Assembly (NCBI GenBank): GCA_015058875.1
Contig: SVBN01000010.1
Location: 1-55,278, forward strand
From: Erysipelotrichaceae bacterium
GTDB lineage: Bacteria > Bacillota_I > Bacilli_A > Erysipelotrichales > Erysipelotrichaceae
DNA: 55,278 nucleotides
Direction: 5' to 3'
In this document: in pieces, positions 25,568-33,527 of the stretch
How positions within the stretch are numbered: position 1 is the first letter of the stretch
How the letters are laid out: every line of letters starts with the position of its first letter
Made by a program: the position numbers and the translations under genes
The notes under the pieces: model-generated
Databases searched by the model: none
What the model was told of the DNA's origin: nothing
What the model saw: only the letters and a program-made list of their open reading frames with translations

Positions 25568-26470
25568 ATGAAAAGCTATATCGGTATTGATCTCGGCGGA
25601 ACAAATGTGCGTGTTGCCAAGGTTGCGGAAGACGGAACCGTACTGGCGCAGGTAAAGGGTCCTTCCTATGGACAGGAAGGACCGGAAAAGGTTATGGCAA
25701 ACCTCAAGGAGATGGTCCGTGAAATCCCCGACTGGAGAAAGTGCAGCGGCATCGGCGTCGGCGTGCCTGGCCCGGTGAACACGGAAGAAGGAACCATGGT
25801 TCTTTCCACAAACCTGCCGGGATTTACCGGTTATCCGATGGCGGCGGAACTGTCCAGAGAATTCGGCATGCCTGCATATGTGGATAATGACGCAAATGTT
25901 GCCGGACTGGCGGAAGCACTGGTCGGTGCGGGCAAAGGATTGAAGACCGTATTCTATGTCACGATTTCCACCGGTATCGGCGGTGTGCTGGTGGTGGACG
26001 GAAAGACCGTATCCGGTAAGCACGGCTTCGGCGGTGAAATTGCCAATATCATCATTGACCGCGACAGGGAAAAGGTGAACTATCTGAATGTCGGTGCCAT
26101 CGAGAATGAAGCAAGCGGCACGGCAATTACCCGCAAGGGAAAGGCAGCCCTTCCCGACAAAGAAATCCTGCATGCCGGCAATGTGCTCGATCTTGCTGCG
26201 GCAGGTGATGAAAAGGCTAAGGAAATCGTCGACTGCATGACAAAGGATCTCGGCCAGCTGTTTGCGACAATCGCATGTGTCTGTGATCCGGATATGTTTG
26301 TGCTCGGCGGCGGCATGATGAAGTCTGCAGACAAGTTCCTGCCGGCAGTCGTTGCAAACTTCCGGGCAATGTCCCATGAAGCTGTGCATGACACACCGTT
26401 TGTTATTGCCGAACTGGAAGAGCCGGGAATCGTCGGTGCGGCGATGCTGCCGGTCAGCCATGGCGAATAA
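25568..26470 (+). CDS. ROK-family sugar kinase (probable glucokinase)
   Basis: A 300-residue ROK protein. GIDLGGTNVRVAKV is the ATP phosphate loop, GVGVPGPVN and VDNDANVAGLAEA (with the catalytic Asp) follow, and ISTGIGGVLVVDG is the second phosphate motif. It would phosphorylate glucose or a similar hexose in the cytosol. The usual ROK zinc motif C-x-C-G-x-x-G-C-x-E is missing: the region after GFGGEIANI reads LNVGAIENEASG. There is no helix-turn-helix, so it is an enzyme and not a repressor. The ATG at 25568 has AAAGGAG ten bases away. Confidence 0.85.
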   Translation: MKSYIGIDLGGTNVRVAKVAEDGTVLAQVKGPSYGQEGPEKVMANLKEMVREIPDWRKCSGIGVGVPGPVNTEEGTMVLSTNLPGFTGYPMAAELSREFGMPAYVDNDANVAGLAEALVGAGKGLKTVFYVTISTGIGGVLVVDGKTVSGKHGFGGEIANIIIDRDREKVNYLNVGAIENEASGTAITRKGKAALPDKEILHAGNVLDLAAAGDEKAKEIVDCMTKDLGQLFATIACVCDPDMFVLGGGMMKSADKFLPAVVANFRAMSHEAVHDTPFVIAELEEPGIVGAAMLPVSHGE

Positions 26471-26495
26471 GAACAGAAACAGAATGAGCTGATAC

Positions 26496-26526
26496 AGCGG
26501 GGGAGTGAACATCCTCCGCTTTTTTC
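26496..26526 (+). terminator. terminator of the ROK kinase gene
   Basis: Stem AGCGGGGGA (26496-26504) with TCCTCCGCT (26512-26520), one G-T pair, then TTTTTT. Confidence 0.85.
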
Positions 26527-26533
26527 CGGATAA

Positions 26534-26542
26534 TGGTAAGAT
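26534..26542 (+). promoter_or_regulatory. extended -10, leaderless layout
   Basis: TGG-TAAGAT ends six bases before the ATG at 26549. There is no ribosome binding site and no -35; the upstream bases belong to the terminator at 26496-26526. Confidence 0.45.
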
Positions 26543-26548
26543 ATCGGT

Positions 26549-27376
26549 ATGATAAAAAAAATACTGATACCCGCTGCGGCAGCCGCTGCCGTAACTGCCG
26601 CGGGTCTTCCGAACGGAAGGATTGACGTTACATATTATGAAATCGGGTCGCCGAAGCTGAAAGCAAAGCTCCGCCTTGTGATCCTTGCGGATCTGCATGA
26701 TGAGGATTACGGGAAACAGATGGAACAGCTGACGGAAAAGATCATTCCTTTGAATCCGGATATGATCATGATACCCGGAGATCTCTGCGAAGAGAAAAAG
26801 AATGACGAGCACTCCATGTGTCTGCTGAACAGACTGAAGGCTTACCCGGTCTTCTATTCCACCGGAAATCATGAAGAGCACCGCCCGGATCTGCCGGACC
26901 TGCTTTCAAAGATCCGTGCCTCCGGGGCGCATGTTCCGGAAACGGAAGCGGAATGCATCGAGATGAAAGGCAATGAGCTGGAAATCCTGTCGCTGCCGTG
27001 TCTGAAGAAGGAATATGACTATATTCCGGAAGACGTAAACCGGCGGTTTCATACGGACAGATACCGGATCATGCTGTCACACCGCCCGAGCTGGATTGAT
27101 CTGTATAACAGCACGGAATGCGATCTGATTCTCAGCGGACATGCCCATGGCGGCCAATGGAGAATTCCGGCACTGCACCGGGGACTGATCGCACCTTCTG
27201 CCGGGTTTTTCCCGAAGTATACGGAAGGCGTGCATGAACTGAACGGCAAAAAGATGGTAATCAGCCGCGGGCTGACAAAGAAGACGCACGGCGTCATCAG
27301 ACTGTACAACAATCCGGAGATTGTTGTGCTTGATCTGATACCGGAGGTGAACAATGCTGAAGAAACTGCCGCCTGA
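26549..27376 (+). CDS. metallophosphoesterase (YkuE/YaeI-like)
   Basis: A 275-residue calcineurin-type phosphoesterase with an N-terminal hydrophobic segment (residues 4-20, mostly Ala) that may anchor or export it. The metal-binding series is complete: Asp48-Leu-His50, Gly-Asp78, Gly-Asn107-His108-Glu, SHRPSW and GHAHGGQWRIP. YkuE/YaeI relatives act at the membrane on phospholipid-type or UDP-linked substrates; the substrate here is unknown. It is first of five overlapping genes (to 29425). It has no ribosome binding site but a -10 box in leaderless position. Confidence 0.85.
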   Translation: MIKKILIPAAAAAAVTAAGLPNGRIDVTYYEIGSPKLKAKLRLVILADLHDEDYGKQMEQLTEKIIPLNPDMIMIPGDLCEEKKNDEHSMCLLNRLKAYPVFYSTGNHEEHRPDLPDLLSKIRASGAHVPETEAECIEMKGNELEILSLPCLKKEYDYIPEDVNRRFHTDRYRIMLSHRPSWIDLYNSTECDLILSGHAHGGQWRIPALHRGLIAPSAGFFPKYTEGVHELNGKKMVISRGLTKKTHGVIRLYNNPEIVVLDLIPEVNNAEETAA

Positions 27377-27803
27377 AGAAAAAGCATATGAAGCTTTCTC
27401 GGCAATCGGCGATCAGAGGATCACAATGTCTGAATACAGTGCAGAGGTGAAATCTTCCGACGGTTCAAAGACCTATACCGTTGAGTGGGACGGAAACAGA
27501 TATACTTCAGATGACAATGCGACATTCTGGCAGGGCTATCCCGGATATCCGGTGATTGCCGTACTGATGAAGCAGGGCAGGCTCAGCTGTAATGAGGCGG
27601 TGTGCGAAAAGATGAAGGGCATTCCATGGAAACAGCTGAATGACATGCATAAGAGAAACTACGCGGAAGCGGTGAGGGATGTTCTGGACGGTCTGAAGGC
27701 ACAGGGCGTTGGGACGGATGATATCACTGCCCTTGCCGAAACGGTAAACAATGAACTGAAGATGCTTGATATTGAAACAGGAAGAAAGAGAAAGAAGAAA
27801 TGA
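27354..27803 (+). CDS. hypothetical protein
   Basis: A 149-residue soluble protein I do not recognise. It overlaps the phosphoesterase gene by 23 bases, with GGAGGTG before its ATG inside that gene, and overlaps the patatin gene by four, so it is translationally coupled on both sides. It has a beta-like N-terminal half (SDGSKTYTVEWDGNRYTS), a GYPGYPVIAVLM centre and a basic tail ending in several Lys/Arg. The tight coupling suggests it works with its neighbours. Confidence 0.75.
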   Translation: MLKKLPPEEKAYEAFSAIGDQRITMSEYSAEVKSSDGSKTYTVEWDGNRYTSDDNATFWQGYPGYPVIAVLMKQGRLSCNEAVCEKMKGIPWKQLNDMHKRNYAEAVRDVLDGLKAQGVGTDDITALAETVNNELKMLDIETGRKRKKK

Positions 27804-28663
27804 AATACGGACTGGTGCTTGAGGGCGGCGCGATGCGCGGCCTGTTTACAGCCGGGATTCTGGATGTATTTACTGCGGAAGGAATCACATTTGACGGAGC
27901 CGTCGGCGTATCAGCCGGAGCGGTTTTCGGCTGCAACTTCAAATCCGGACAATTGGGCCGTACACTGCGCTACAATCTGCGCTTTGCCAGGGATCCGCGG
28001 TACTGCAGTTTTGCCTCGCTGCTTCTGACCGGAGATCTTTACGGCGCGGATTTCTGTTATGACGCTATTCCGCACCATCTGGATATCTTTGATGAATATG
28101 CTTTTGCCCGGAATCCGATGCAGTTCTATATCGTATGCACGGATGTGCATACCGGGAAGCCGGTTTATCATCTGTGCTCTGACGGTGAAGAGAGGGATAT
28201 GAAATATATGCAGGGAAGTGCGTCCATGCCGGTCGCATCCCGGGCGGTCAGCGTCGACGGACTGGAACTCCTCGACGGCGGGATCAGCGACAGCATTCCT
28301 CTGAAATTCATGGAGTCGGAAGGATATGAGAAGAACATTGTGATACTGACGCAGCCTGCATCCTACAGGAAACAGCCGCAGAAAGGTCTGCCGCTGATGA
28401 AGAAGGCACTGAAGAAGTATCCGGAAATCATTCGTGATATGGAAGTACGGCATGATGCATATAACGCCCAGGCGGAATATGTCGCGCAGCGGGAACAGGA
28501 GGGCGCCGTGCTTGTGCTGCGTCCGGATGAGCCGCTCGGCATCGGCAGGATCACGCATGACCGCGATGCACTGCGTGAGGCATATATGACAGGAAGAAAT
28601 AAAGCAATACAGGAACTGGATCATATCCGGGCATTCCTGAAGGAGGTAGAAGGACATGATTGA
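27800..28663 (+). CDS. patatin-like phospholipase
   Basis: A 287-residue patatin of the bacterial YjjU group. LEGGAMRGLFTAGIL is the oxyanion-hole loop, GVSAG holds the nucleophile Ser (about residue 39) and LLDGGISDSIPL holds the Asp of the Ser-Asp dyad (about residue 158). It has no signal peptide, so it probably acts on cytosolic-face membrane lipids. It is coupled by ATGA to the gene before it and by an eight-base overlap to the acetyltransferase gene after it. Lipid substrate unknown. Confidence 0.9.
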   Translation: MKYGLVLEGGAMRGLFTAGILDVFTAEGITFDGAVGVSAGAVFGCNFKSGQLGRTLRYNLRFARDPRYCSFASLLLTGDLYGADFCYDAIPHHLDIFDEYAFARNPMQFYIVCTDVHTGKPVYHLCSDGEERDMKYMQGSASMPVASRAVSVDGLELLDGGISDSIPLKFMESEGYEKNIVILTQPASYRKQPQKGLPLMKKALKKYPEIIRDMEVRHDAYNAQAEYVAQREQEGAVLVLRPDEPLGIGRITHDRDALREAYMTGRNKAIQELDHIRAFLKEVEGHD

Positions 28664-28931
28664 TATCAGACTGGAAGAAAACAGAAACCGTGCGGCAGCT
28701 TATGACGGAGAGAAAGAAGCGGGAGAATGCACATATCAGGTACGGGATGGGAAATGGGTCATTGATCATACCTTTACGGATCCTGCTTACGGCGGTCAGG
28801 GGATTGCCGGAAAAATGGTGCAGTGCATAGCGGAGGCAGCACAGGAAAAGAATGTGATTATTGTTCCGGTATGTTCTTATGCCGCACATTGGTTTTCCAA
28901 ACATCCGGAATACCGGACAGAACAGATATGA
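28656..28931 (+). CDS. small GNAT-type N-acetyltransferase (YjdJ-like)
   Basis: A 91-residue minimal GNAT protein. HTFTDPAYGGQGIAGKMVQ is motif A with the acetyl-CoA loop (Gln/Gly-x-Gly-x-Ala pattern), and CSYAAHWFSKHPEY is the typical C-terminal end of the YjdJ/YidJ group. It is much shorter than a standard GNAT, as expected for this subfamily. An AAGGAGG site sits inside the patatin gene. Substrate unknown. Confidence 0.88.
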   Translation: MIDIRLEENRNRAAAYDGEKEAGECTYQVRDGKWVIDHTFTDPAYGGQGIAGKMVQCIAEAAQEKNVIIVPVCSYAAHWFSKHPEYRTEQI

Positions 28932-29425
28932 AGCGTGAGGAAGTACTGAAGCTTCTTGAAAACGCAGGCATTGCATATGAACTTGCGGAGCATCCTGCGG
29001 TATATACGATGGAGGAAATGCACAGGCTGAATCTGCCGAAGGAAAGTTCAGTCGCCCGGAATCTGTTTCTCCGGGATGATAAAAAAAGAAATTATTATCT
29101 GGTTGTCATGCATCCGGAACATGAAACGGATCTGAAGACGCTGCGCGCGATCATTGGGTCAAGACCTCTGTCATTTGCCTCGGAAGCAGATCTGATGAAA
29201 TATCTGAAGCTGGAAAAAGGGTCCGTTACTCCGCTCGGGGTACTGAATGATACGGAGCATAAAGTGTCCGTGAGAATCGATGATGCATTCAGAGGGGAAG
29301 AGATCGGAATCCATCCGGATACCAATACCGCAACGCTCTGGCTGATGTGCGATCAGCTGAAAGAGTTTCTCGGACAGAACGGAACCGATACGGAATATAT
29401 TGCAATAAAAAACGGACAGGAATGA
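28928..29425 (+). CDS. YbaK/ProX-domain aminoacyl-tRNA deacylase
   Basis: A 165-residue protein of the prolyl-tRNA editing family, which removes wrongly attached amino acids from tRNA. LAEHPAVYTMEEMHRL, AVARNLFL-like SVARNLFLRDDKKRNYYLVV and GSVTPLGVLNDTEHKV are the family blocks; the last surrounds the active-site pocket. The length and insert pattern resemble PrdX/ProXp-ala proteins, which edit Ala-tRNA(Pro), though the specificity is not certain. The start overlaps the acetyltransferase stop (ATGA). It is last in the operon. Confidence 0.88.
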   Translation: MKREEVLKLLENAGIAYELAEHPAVYTMEEMHRLNLPKESSVARNLFLRDDKKRNYYLVVMHPEHETDLKTLRAIIGSRPLSFASEADLMKYLKLEKGSVTPLGVLNDTEHKVSVRIDDAFRGEEIGIHPDTNTATLWLMCDQLKEFLGQNGTDTEYIAIKNGQE

Positions 29426-29437
29426 TTCCTATCCGTT
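29405..29437 (-). terminator. terminator overlapping both convergent stop codons
   Basis: Stem AACGGA-C-AGGAAT (29411-29423) with ATTCCT-A-TCCGTT (29425-29437). On the minus strand TTTTTTATT follows, so it terminates alr. It contains the stop codons of alr and of the deacylase gene. The plus strand has no T run. Confidence 0.75.
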
Positions 29438-30538
29438 GACACTGCTCTTGGTCAGGCGTTCGTTGGCTTCCTCAGCCCGTTCGCCGTTTTTAATGTAGAT
29501 TCTTGTGACTCTTCCGCTGATCAGACAGATGATCTCATAGGGGATCGTATTCAGTTCTTCTGCCATCTGCTGCAGAGGGATATGCTTTCCGAAGATTTCC
29601 ACCAGTGATCCTTCCGGTCTGCTTTCCGGCAGTTTCAGCATGACCTGGTCCATGCATACGCGGCCGACCACTTCCGCCATGACATTATCAACCAGAACCT
29701 TCCTGCCCTGATTTGCCCGGATGAATCCGTCCGCATATCCGATCGGTGCCGTCGCAATCAGTTCATCCCCGGAAGTGACATATGTGCTTCCGTATCCGAC
29801 CGGTTCTCCCGGACCGAGCTGTTTGACCATGAAAATTTTTGTATACAGTCCCAGCGCCGGCTTCAGACGGTCGGTAACGGAAGAATATCCGTACATGGAA
29901 ATACCGACTCTGCAGGCATTGCTGAGAGGATCACGGAACCACAGGGAAGCATCGGAGTTGTCGCAGTGGATCCAGCGGAACGGATAATCCATTGCTTTCA
30001 CTGCGGCTTCGAAGCGCTCAAACTGCTTCTGGGTCATATCGCGGTCGGTATCCGCCTTGGCGAAATGGGTGAAGATGCCGTCCAGACTGCAGCCTCTCAG
30101 CATAAGCAGTCCCTTTGCTTTTTTCAGCTCTTCAATATCGCGGAAGCCGATCCGGTTCATGCCGGTTTCCACTTTCAGGTGGACTCTGAGACCATTGCAG
30201 TTCCTGCTGGTAACTCCCTTGACCCATTTTGTGGAATAGGCTGTGGCACTGATATTGTTCTGAATCATGATGTCAATATCCGCCGGGTCTGTTGCCCCGA
30301 GGATGAGCAGTTCCTTTTTATATCCCTGATTTCTCAGCATCATTGCTTCGTCCAGGGATGATACGGCAATCATATCGGCGCCGGCTTCCATAACGGTTCT
30401 GGCTACCTGGATATCACCGCAGCCGTAGGCGTCAGCCTTCAGTACCGCGATGATCTTTTTCCGGCAGTGATTTTTAATGGCTTTTATGTTGTCTGCGATC
30501 GCATCAAGATCGATTTCCATCCATGTCTGTCTGTACAT
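29429..30538 (-). CDS. alr: alanine racemase
   Basis: A 369-residue PLP enzyme that makes D-alanine for peptidoglycan. Lys34 in AVLKADAYGCG binds PLP; HLKVETGMNRIGF, the RVGISMYGY phosphate-binding strand and the catalytic Tyr in PIGYADGF are all present. The longer frame starting at 30568 begins upstream of a -10 box (TATTAT on the minus strand), so the ATG at 30538, with AAAAGGAAAAAG before it, is the real start. It is monocistronic; its 3' end is three bases from the convergent deacylase gene. Confidence 0.95.
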   Translation of the reverse strand: MYRQTWMEIDLDAIADNIKAIKNHCRKKIIAVLKADAYGCGDIQVARTVMEAGADMIAVSSLDEAMMLRNQGYKKELLILGATDPADIDIMIQNNISATAYSTKWVKGVTSRNCNGLRVHLKVETGMNRIGFRDIEELKKAKGLLMLRGCSLDGIFTHFAKADTDRDMTQKQFERFEAAVKAMDYPFRWIHCDNSDASLWFRDPLSNACRVGISMYGYSSVTDRLKPALGLYTKIFMVKQLGPGEPVGYGSTYVTSGDELIATAPIGYADGFIRANQGRKVLVDNVMAEVVGRVCMDQVMLKLPESRPEGSLVEIFGKHIPLQQMAEELNTIPYEIICLISGRVTRIYIKNGERAEEANERLTKSSVNG

Positions 30539-30642
30539 TTTCTTTTTCCTTTTATATATAATACGCATTTAAGTATAGCACAGCCCGTCTTTTCAAAGCG
30601 GCGGCTTTGTACTAGAATTCCCGTCGGGGGATTGGAAACAGT

Positions 30643-31974
30643 ATGAGTGAAATGAGGTTTACCGAAGGAAAGATCCTGAAACCGATGATCAGCTTTACCA
30701 TTCCGGTATTGCTGGCAATGTGCCTTCAGGCAGCATATGGCGCAGTGGATCTGCTGGTTGTGGGAAGATTCGCTTCGCCGGCAGATGTGTCGGCTGTATC
30801 AACCGGATCACAGCTGATGCAGACACTGACCGGATTGATTACGGGACTTGCCATGGGGATGACAATCATTCTGGGACAGGAGATCGGCAGAAACCGTTCC
30901 GGGGAAGCCGGGAAAACACTCGGCGCGGGCATAGTGATGTTTGCGGCAGTCAGTGTGCTTCTGACAGCAGGCGTTGTTTTGCTGGGAAGATTCCTTGCCG
31001 GTATTCTGAATGCACCGCCGGAAGCGTTTGATAAAACCGTTTCCTATATCCGTATCTGCGGAGGAGGGGCATTCTTCATTGTTGCGTTCAATCTGATCTG
31101 CAGTGTGTTCCGCGGCATCGGTAATTCAAAGCTGCCGCTGTATTCTGTGGCAATTGCATGTGCCGCGAATATTATCGGTGATCTTGTCCTTGTTTCGGTA
31201 TTCCATCTCGGCGCATCCGGTGCGGCACTGGCCACGGTCGGTGCACAGGCGCTGTCCATGCTGATATCGGGATTCATGATCCGGAAGTCAGGTCTTCCGT
31301 TTATGTTTCAAAAGAACTATATCCGCCGTGATCTTTCCCGGATGAAGCGGATCTTCCGGCTCGGACTGCCGATTGCCCTGCAGGACCTGCTGGTCGGAAT
31401 CTCGTTTATGGTCATCCTTTCCATTGTCAATTCGCTCGGCGTCACTGCGTCTGCCGGCGTCGGCGTTGCAGAAAAGGTGTGCGCATTTATCATGCTGGTT
31501 CCTTCCGCTTTCTCACAGGCGATATCGGCAATCGTTGCGCAGAATTACGGCGCGGGAAAGATGGAGAGGGCATGGAAGTCTCTGAAGTACGGAATTGCCG
31601 TGTCATTCTCATTCGGTGTCGTAATGTTCTGGATCTCTTTCTTCCATGGAGATCTGCTCAGCAGCATCTTTGCAAAAGATGCGGAGGTCATTGCGGCAGG
31701 ACATTCCTATCTGAAGGCTTATGCGATTGACTGCCTTCTGACGGCGGTCTTCTTCTGCTTCAGCGGCTTTTACAACGGTATCGGCAGAACCAGATTCAAT
31801 ATGATTCAGTCGGTCACCGGAGCATTCCTGGTCCGCATCCCGGTCTCATTCTTTATGAGCAGAATCAGACCGGTCTCCCTGTTCCGGGTCGGACTGGCAA
31901 CGCCGTGTTCTTCATTTGTGCAGGTGATTCTCTGTCTGCTGTATATGAGAAAGATAAGAAAAGAGCTGAAATGA
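30643..31974 (+). CDS. MATE-family efflux transporter
   Basis: A 443-residue MATE protein, about 12 membrane segments in two halves. FTIPVLLAMCLQAAYGAVDLLVVGRF (N-terminal helix 1, first 26 residues after 15) and GLITGLAMGMTIILGQEIGR are typical of the DinF-like Bacillota branch. It differs clearly from the MATE protein at 18209, so the pair is not a recent duplication. The substrate is unknown. GTCGGGGGATTGG before the ATG is a modest ribosome binding site. Confidence 0.9.
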   Translation: MSEMRFTEGKILKPMISFTIPVLLAMCLQAAYGAVDLLVVGRFASPADVSAVSTGSQLMQTLTGLITGLAMGMTIILGQEIGRNRSGEAGKTLGAGIVMFAAVSVLLTAGVVLLGRFLAGILNAPPEAFDKTVSYIRICGGGAFFIVAFNLICSVFRGIGNSKLPLYSVAIACAANIIGDLVLVSVFHLGASGAALATVGAQALSMLISGFMIRKSGLPFMFQKNYIRRDLSRMKRIFRLGLPIALQDLLVGISFMVILSIVNSLGVTASAGVGVAEKVCAFIMLVPSAFSQAISAIVAQNYGAGKMERAWKSLKYGIAVSFSFGVVMFWISFFHGDLLSSIFAKDAEVIAAGHSYLKAYAIDCLLTAVFFCFSGFYNGIGRTRFNMIQSVTGAFLVRIPVSFFMSRIRPVSLFRVGLATPCSSFVQVILCLLYMRKIRKELK

Positions 31975-32005
31975 AAAAGGAATCTCAATCAAGGTAGAGA
32001 TTCCT
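31975..32005 (-). terminator. terminator overlapping the phosphatase stop codon
   Basis: Stem AGGAATCTC (31978-31986) with GAGATTCCT (31997-32005). The minus strand continues with TTTTTCATTTC. The stem contains the phosphatase stop codon and starts four bases after the MATE stop. Confidence 0.8.
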
Positions 32006-32776
32006 GAAACGCTCCAGACGGGTACGGTCCATGCCGTACTCCTGTTCCATATAATTCTCGAATGTACCGTATTTCTGAATGACCAGATCAATCGTCTGAT
32101 CTGCCACCATACGGGATACCCCGGCACCGGCGGTAAACCGGTACCTTGCCATACTGCTGTGTTTTACCAGCCAGCGGTATTTTTTCATTGCGGCATCAAT
32201 CCTGTCTTTGTAGTAGACATTTGTCAGCTCATAATCATCAAGAGCGGTTTTGCGGTCTGCCCCTAATGCCATCAGAATCAGAATCGCCGCAACACCGGTT
32301 CTGTCTTTTCCGGCTGCACAGTGGAAATACAGCGGCGTACGTTCTTCTTCAAGCAATGAGAACATTTTCCGGAATGCCGGGTTATTGAACGGCATGCAGT
32401 TATAGACATCATTGGTGACTGTGCCGCGGATCAGCCGGAAGAGAGTGACAAACTTATGGCTGATCTTTTCAATGGCACCCGGTGAAAAGTCGATTTCATT
32501 TCCATGCCGGTCTATGCTGGCACACTGGCGGAAGTATTCTGCTCCGGCAGGGATATATTCGGGGTTATGAGAACTTTCGCTCTCTGCCCGGAAGTCCATG
32601 ATGGTTTTTATGCCCATGGAATCCACTTTGCGGCGGTCGGATTCGCTGAGCTCGCAGAGAGCCGGTCCTCTCAGAATCAGCCCGTATTTAACATGCCTTC
32701 CTCCGGCAGCTTCATATCCGCCGAGATCACGGAAGTTCCTGATTGTTTCAAATGTGAGTTCATCTCCGGGTTTCAT
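31985..32776 (-). CDS. tyrosine-protein phosphatase (LipA/IphP-like)
   Basis: A 263-residue cysteine phosphatase of the IphP/LipA type. HCAAGKDRTG holds the catalytic Cys153 and Arg159 (C-x5-R), and NFRDLGGYEA near the N-terminus is the family block. Related enzymes act on phosphotyrosine or on phosphoinositides; the target here is unknown. I start it at the ATG at 32776 because AGGAG lies five bases before it; an ATG six codons upstream has no site. Monocistronic. Confidence 0.88.
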   Translation of the reverse strand: MKPGDELTFETIRNFRDLGGYEAAGGRHVKYGLILRGPALCELSESDRRKVDSMGIKTIMDFRAESESSHNPEYIPAGAEYFRQCASIDRHGNEIDFSPGAIEKISHKFVTLFRLIRGTVTNDVYNCMPFNNPAFRKMFSLLEEERTPLYFHCAAGKDRTGVAAILILMALGADRKTALDDYELTNVYYKDRIDAAMKKYRWLVKHSSMARYRFTAGAGVSRMVADQTIDLVIQKYGTFENYMEQEYGMDRTRLERFRNLYLD

Positions 32777-32821
32777 AGACACTCCTGCTTTCAATATCGT
32801 AACAGATATCCTGATGAATAA

Positions 32822-32848
32822 AATAAAAATCCGTATTTCTACGGATTT
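32822..32848 (-). terminator. terminator of the tRNA operon
   Basis: Stem AAATCCGTA (32827-32835) with TACGGATTT (32840-32848). The minus strand continues with TTATTT. It follows tRNA-Gly, the last tRNA of the cluster. Confidence 0.8.
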
Positions 32849-32853
32849 ATATA

Positions 32854-32927
32854 TGGAGCGAGTGAGGAGAATCGGACTCCCGTATGCAGCTTGGAAGGCT
32901 GCCGTTCTACCATTGAACTACACTCGC
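32854..32927 (-). tRNA. tRNA-Gly(TCC)
   Basis: Acceptor GCGAGTG / CACTCGC, anticodon stem GCAGC / GCTGC around CTTCCAA, T-loop TCCGATT, encoded TCCA 3' end. Last of five tRNAs transcribed leftward. Confidence 0.95.
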
Positions 32928-32939
32928 AGTTTAACAAAG

Positions 32940-33015
32940 TGGTGTCCCGGATGCGAATCGAACGCACGACCCACTGATTAAAAGTCAGTTGCTCTACCAC
33001 CTGAGCTACCAGGAC
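32940..33015 (-). tRNA. tRNA-Lys(TTT)
   Basis: Acceptor GTCCTGG / CCGGGAC, anticodon stem ACTGA / TCAGT around CTTTTAA, T-loop TTCGATT, encoded CCA. Confidence 0.95.
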
Positions 33016-33073
33016 ATTGGGTGGTGCTTTAATATATATAACATAGCTGTGCCGCACAGCTTTGTTTGTCCAA

Positions 33074-33158
33074 TGGTGGAGAAGGGCGGTTTCGAACCAC
33101 CGAACCCGGAGGGATCTGATTTACAGTCAGACGCGTTTAGCCACTTCGCTACTTCTCC
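33074..33158 (-). tRNA. tRNA-Tyr(GTA)
   Basis: 85 bases with the long variable arm of bacterial tRNA-Tyr. Anticodon stem TCTGA / TCAGA around CTGTAAA, T-loop TTCGAAA, encoded CCA. Confidence 0.95.
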
Positions 33159-33164
33159 ACAAAA

Positions 33165-33240
33165 TGGTGCCGACTATAGGAATCGAACCTACAACCTACT
33201 GATTACAAATCAGTTGCTCTGCCAATTGAGCTAAGTCGGC
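33165..33240 (-). tRNA. tRNA-Thr(TGT)
   Basis: Acceptor GCCGACT / AGTCGGC, anticodon stem ACTGA / TCAGT around TTTGTAA, T-loop TTCGATT, encoded CCA. Six bases from tRNA-Tyr. Confidence 0.95.
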
Positions 33241-33243
33241 AAA

Positions 33244-33319
33244 TGGTGGAGGTTAACGGGCTCGAACCGCTGACCCTCTGCTTGTAAGGCAGATGCTCTC
33301 CCAACTGAGCTAAACCTCC
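33244..33319 (-). tRNA. tRNA-Val(TAC)
   Basis: Acceptor GGAGGTT / AACCTCC, anticodon stem TCTGC / GCAGA around CTTACAA, T-loop TTCGAGC, encoded CCA. First of the five-tRNA operon. Confidence 0.95.
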
Positions 33320-33445
33320 ATTGCACTGAGTGCTTAGATAATATACCATAAGGTTTTTTTTGCGTCAACAAAAAGATAATCTTTTTTTGCGCGTCAGGTT
33401 TTCCTCTGAAAAATGGAATTATGTGAAAATAATGTGTCCGAATTG

Positions 33446-33474
33446 TTGACACAGATTGTTAGTTGAATTAAACT
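33446..33474 (+). promoter_or_regulatory. feo operon promoter
   Basis: TTGACA (33446-33451), 17-base spacer, TAAACT (33469-33474). The -10 lies within the first operator at 33458-33477. Confidence 0.6.
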
Positions 33475-33477
33475 AAC
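33458..33477. promoter_or_regulatory. DtxR/IdeR-like iron box 1
   Basis: GTTAGTT-GAATTA-AACTAAC, perfect 7-base arms with the TTAG...CTAA half-sites of DtxR-family metalloregulators. It overlaps the -10 of the feo promoter, which suggests iron-dependent repression. Confidence 0.65.
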
Positions 33478-33481
33478 TTTT

Positions 33482-33497
33482 GTTAGGTAACTCTAAC
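33482..33497. promoter_or_regulatory. DtxR/IdeR-like iron box 2
   Basis: GTTAG-GTAACT-CTAAC. Its centre is 22 bases (two helical turns) from that of box 1, so two repressor dimers could bind the same face of the DNA. Confidence 0.6.
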
Positions 33498-33527
33498 CGT
33501 ATATATCTTTATATAAAGGAGGATCAA

